DNA from: Manis javanica
Lineage: Eukaryota; Chordata; Mammalia; Pholidota; Manidae
Direction of reading: 5' to 3'
Assembly (NCBI RefSeq): GCF_040802235.1
Contig: NC_133167.1
Coordinates: 10,036,501-10,100,500 of the forward strand
DNA: 64,000 bases
The translations under genes were made by a program, and so were the position numbers. Shown here in pieces: positions 60,221 through 64,000 of the stretch. The notes beneath the pieces were generated by a model. That model did no database searches, was not told the DNA's origin, and was given only the letters and a program-made list of their open reading frames with translations. The number at the start of each line of letters is the position of its first letter. Position 1 is the stretch's first letter.

Positions 60221-61293
60221 TTTTTAATCCAGTGACTGAATTTTAGGATTTGGAGAAAAGTATATTTGAAACATAAACCTTGAACCAGGATTCTTTACTC
60301 CCATGGCAGACTTCTCAGTGGGTCCTCTGTTGAAGTCAAAGGACAAACTCAGGTAATTTTTAACACAAGTCATCAAAAAATTAGAAAGGCCCTTTAATAT
60401 TTTGCACACATTATTTTATTTGGCACAATCACTGCCATTTAAAAATTCATGTCCCCTGCCCCCATTCTTATTTATGAATGCTTCTAGAAACCCCTGAAAA
60501 TTTCTACTTCAGTTTCTCTGTTTTAGACGAACACTTCACTGACATAGCATTAAAACACCCATCTGGAGTCAGGGTGGGGAGAAAGCTCATTGCCTCTCCT
60601 AGGACTGCTACAAACTGACATGCGTGTCATTCTGTGGACACACAGGAATGTCGGGAGCTACTCCTGAGGTAGAGTTTCAACAATAAGGCTCAAAATGAAA
60701 AGTAATCATGAAAAAATTAAGTGCTGAGATTATTAAATAATAGTTTGTAAATAATTCTATGTTATCAGGCTTAAAGAGGAGTCCTTAGAAATGAGACCAA
60801 ACCTTGTAGTTCTCTCAGAATACTGCAAGTTATATAGAAATACACTTAATGGAAGAAGAAGGAAAATGGCTTCTGTGATAAAAAAATGTTCCATGTGTTG
60901 CCTATTTTGGTAACATCAAGTAAATATTTACACCATGCAAAAGGATCAGTTGCATTAGTATTTCTGCTCACTAATGGGGACCCTCAATTCCAGGAAGGCT
61001 GAAATTTTCTCATTGTTTCCGTGCCATTTGCATGCCCTTCCAAGAAATCAAAACCAGAATCTTCCAGTTCTTGCTATTCACGGAGTCCCCAACATGGGTT
61101 ATTTGAGGTGATGGGCTCTGTTGGCTGTTCTCAGTTCAACTGAGCACACAGATACCTGGTCTAAAGCTGAGATTCTGTTGTGGCTTTGAAAGGTTCATTG
61201 GGATCCAGATTTGTGAAGTGCGTCAATTTATGGTACTCAGTGACTTGTGACAAGCAGAGTGTCCTTGCTCAGAGGATAGTGGTTGACACAAGG
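60221..61293 (-). other. SLC19A3: Probable SLC19A3 3' UTR and downstream flank
   Basis: Follows the SLC19A3 stop with no recognisable repeat or gene. A minus-strand AATAAA at 60420-60415 would give a 3' UTR of about 0.9 kb. The true end is unknown from sequence alone. Confidence 0.45.
60415..60420 (-). terminator. SLC19A3: Candidate SLC19A3 poly(A) signal
   Basis: AATAAA on the minus strand about 875 bases past the stop codon. Confidence 0.3.
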
Positions 61294-61479
61294 TTAGAGC
61301 CTTGTTCCCATAGTGACTTTCCTTGGTCCCTCTGAGTGTTCTGAGTGTGGGCCATCTGGATTCTGACTTCCGGCAGAGCTCTGCACTTTATTTTGGCATA
61401 TGGCTGAGCAGATAATGTATATGCTTCGCATTAGGAAAATGCCAGCAATGAATGCAAAATAACTTCCATAAACTAAAAA
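61294..61479 (-). CDS. SLC19A3: SLC19A3 (thiamine transporter 2) last coding exon
   Basis: Encodes the last 61 residues and TAA (61296-61294). Starts with [19 protein letters not shown], the final membrane helix, then a hydrophilic cytoplasmic tail of about 35 residues ending in GTRL. The acceptor is 'tttgtttttctccag' directly before the exon. The protein is a plasma-membrane high-affinity thiamine importer of the SLC19 folate/thiamine family, normally about 500 residues with 12 membrane helices; only its C-terminal part is in this window. Identity rests on close agreement with the THTR2 C-terminus and on synteny with the SCYGR cluster. SLC19A2 is less likely because of both. The open frame upstream of the acceptor is intron. 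Confidence 0.92.
   Translation of the reverse strand, partial: FLVYGSYFAFIAGIFLMRSIYIICSAICQNKVQSSAGSQNPDGPHSEHSEGPRKVTMGTRL

Positions 61480-64000
<2,521 letters not shown>

Overview
This is nuclear DNA of a placental mammal. The evidence is the repeat content (MIR, L2, MaLR LTRs, MER5-type DNA transposons, several old L1 3' ends and an ERV) and two recognisable loci. The first is the 3' end of SLC19A3 (thiamine transporter 2) on the minus strand at the right edge. The second is a small cluster of SCYGR/KRTAP28-type genes, which encode small cysteine- and glycine-rich hair keratin-associated-like proteins. In human these two loci lie close together on 2q36.3, so the window is that syntenic block in another mammal. 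I see no Alu, rodent B1/B2, carnivore CAN-SINE, ruminant BovB/BovA or horse ERE. A multi-part retroposon at 18.7-20.7 kb resembles sequence I recall from pangolin assemblies, but that species guess is weak.

Layout. 1-16.3 kb is gene-free: mostly unique sequence, four L1 3'-end fragments on the plus strand, MIR and L2 pieces and one MaLR LTR. 16.3-24.2 kb is an old ERV with two LTRs and broken gag, protease, reverse transcriptase, RNase H and integrase regions. Its RT is interrupted by a 2 kb poly(A)-tailed composite retroposon. 24.2-40 kb is gene-free; it holds an LTR-like element, MaLR copies, a MER5-like fragment and, at 28.5-32.6 kb, an L1 with the inverted 5' part typical of twin priming.

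40-57 kb is the SCYGR cluster, with four copies in two divergent pairs. Copy A (minus, about 40.1 kb) has three premature stops. Copy B (plus, 42.0 kb) has a one-base frameshift near codon 25. Copy C (minus, 51.8-52.1 kb) is intact at 93 codons with 34 cysteines. Copy D (plus, 56.7 kb) has lost its start codon and middle. A, B and C keep a TATA-type promoter and a shared 5' UTR block. 57-60.2 kb is mainly old L1. 60.2-64 kb holds the likely 3' UTR and last three coding exons of SLC19A3, with canonical splice sites; the gene continues beyond the right edge.

Only copy C and SLC19A3 look like functional protein-coding genes here. They are unrelated in function: C would contribute to hair or skin appendage structure, and SLC19A3 imports thiamine. 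The most unusual object is the composite retroposon (L1 3' end, AAAG repeat, spacer, retroviral-envelope-derived segment, poly(A)). It has a 13-bp target duplication and an L1-endonuclease-type target.
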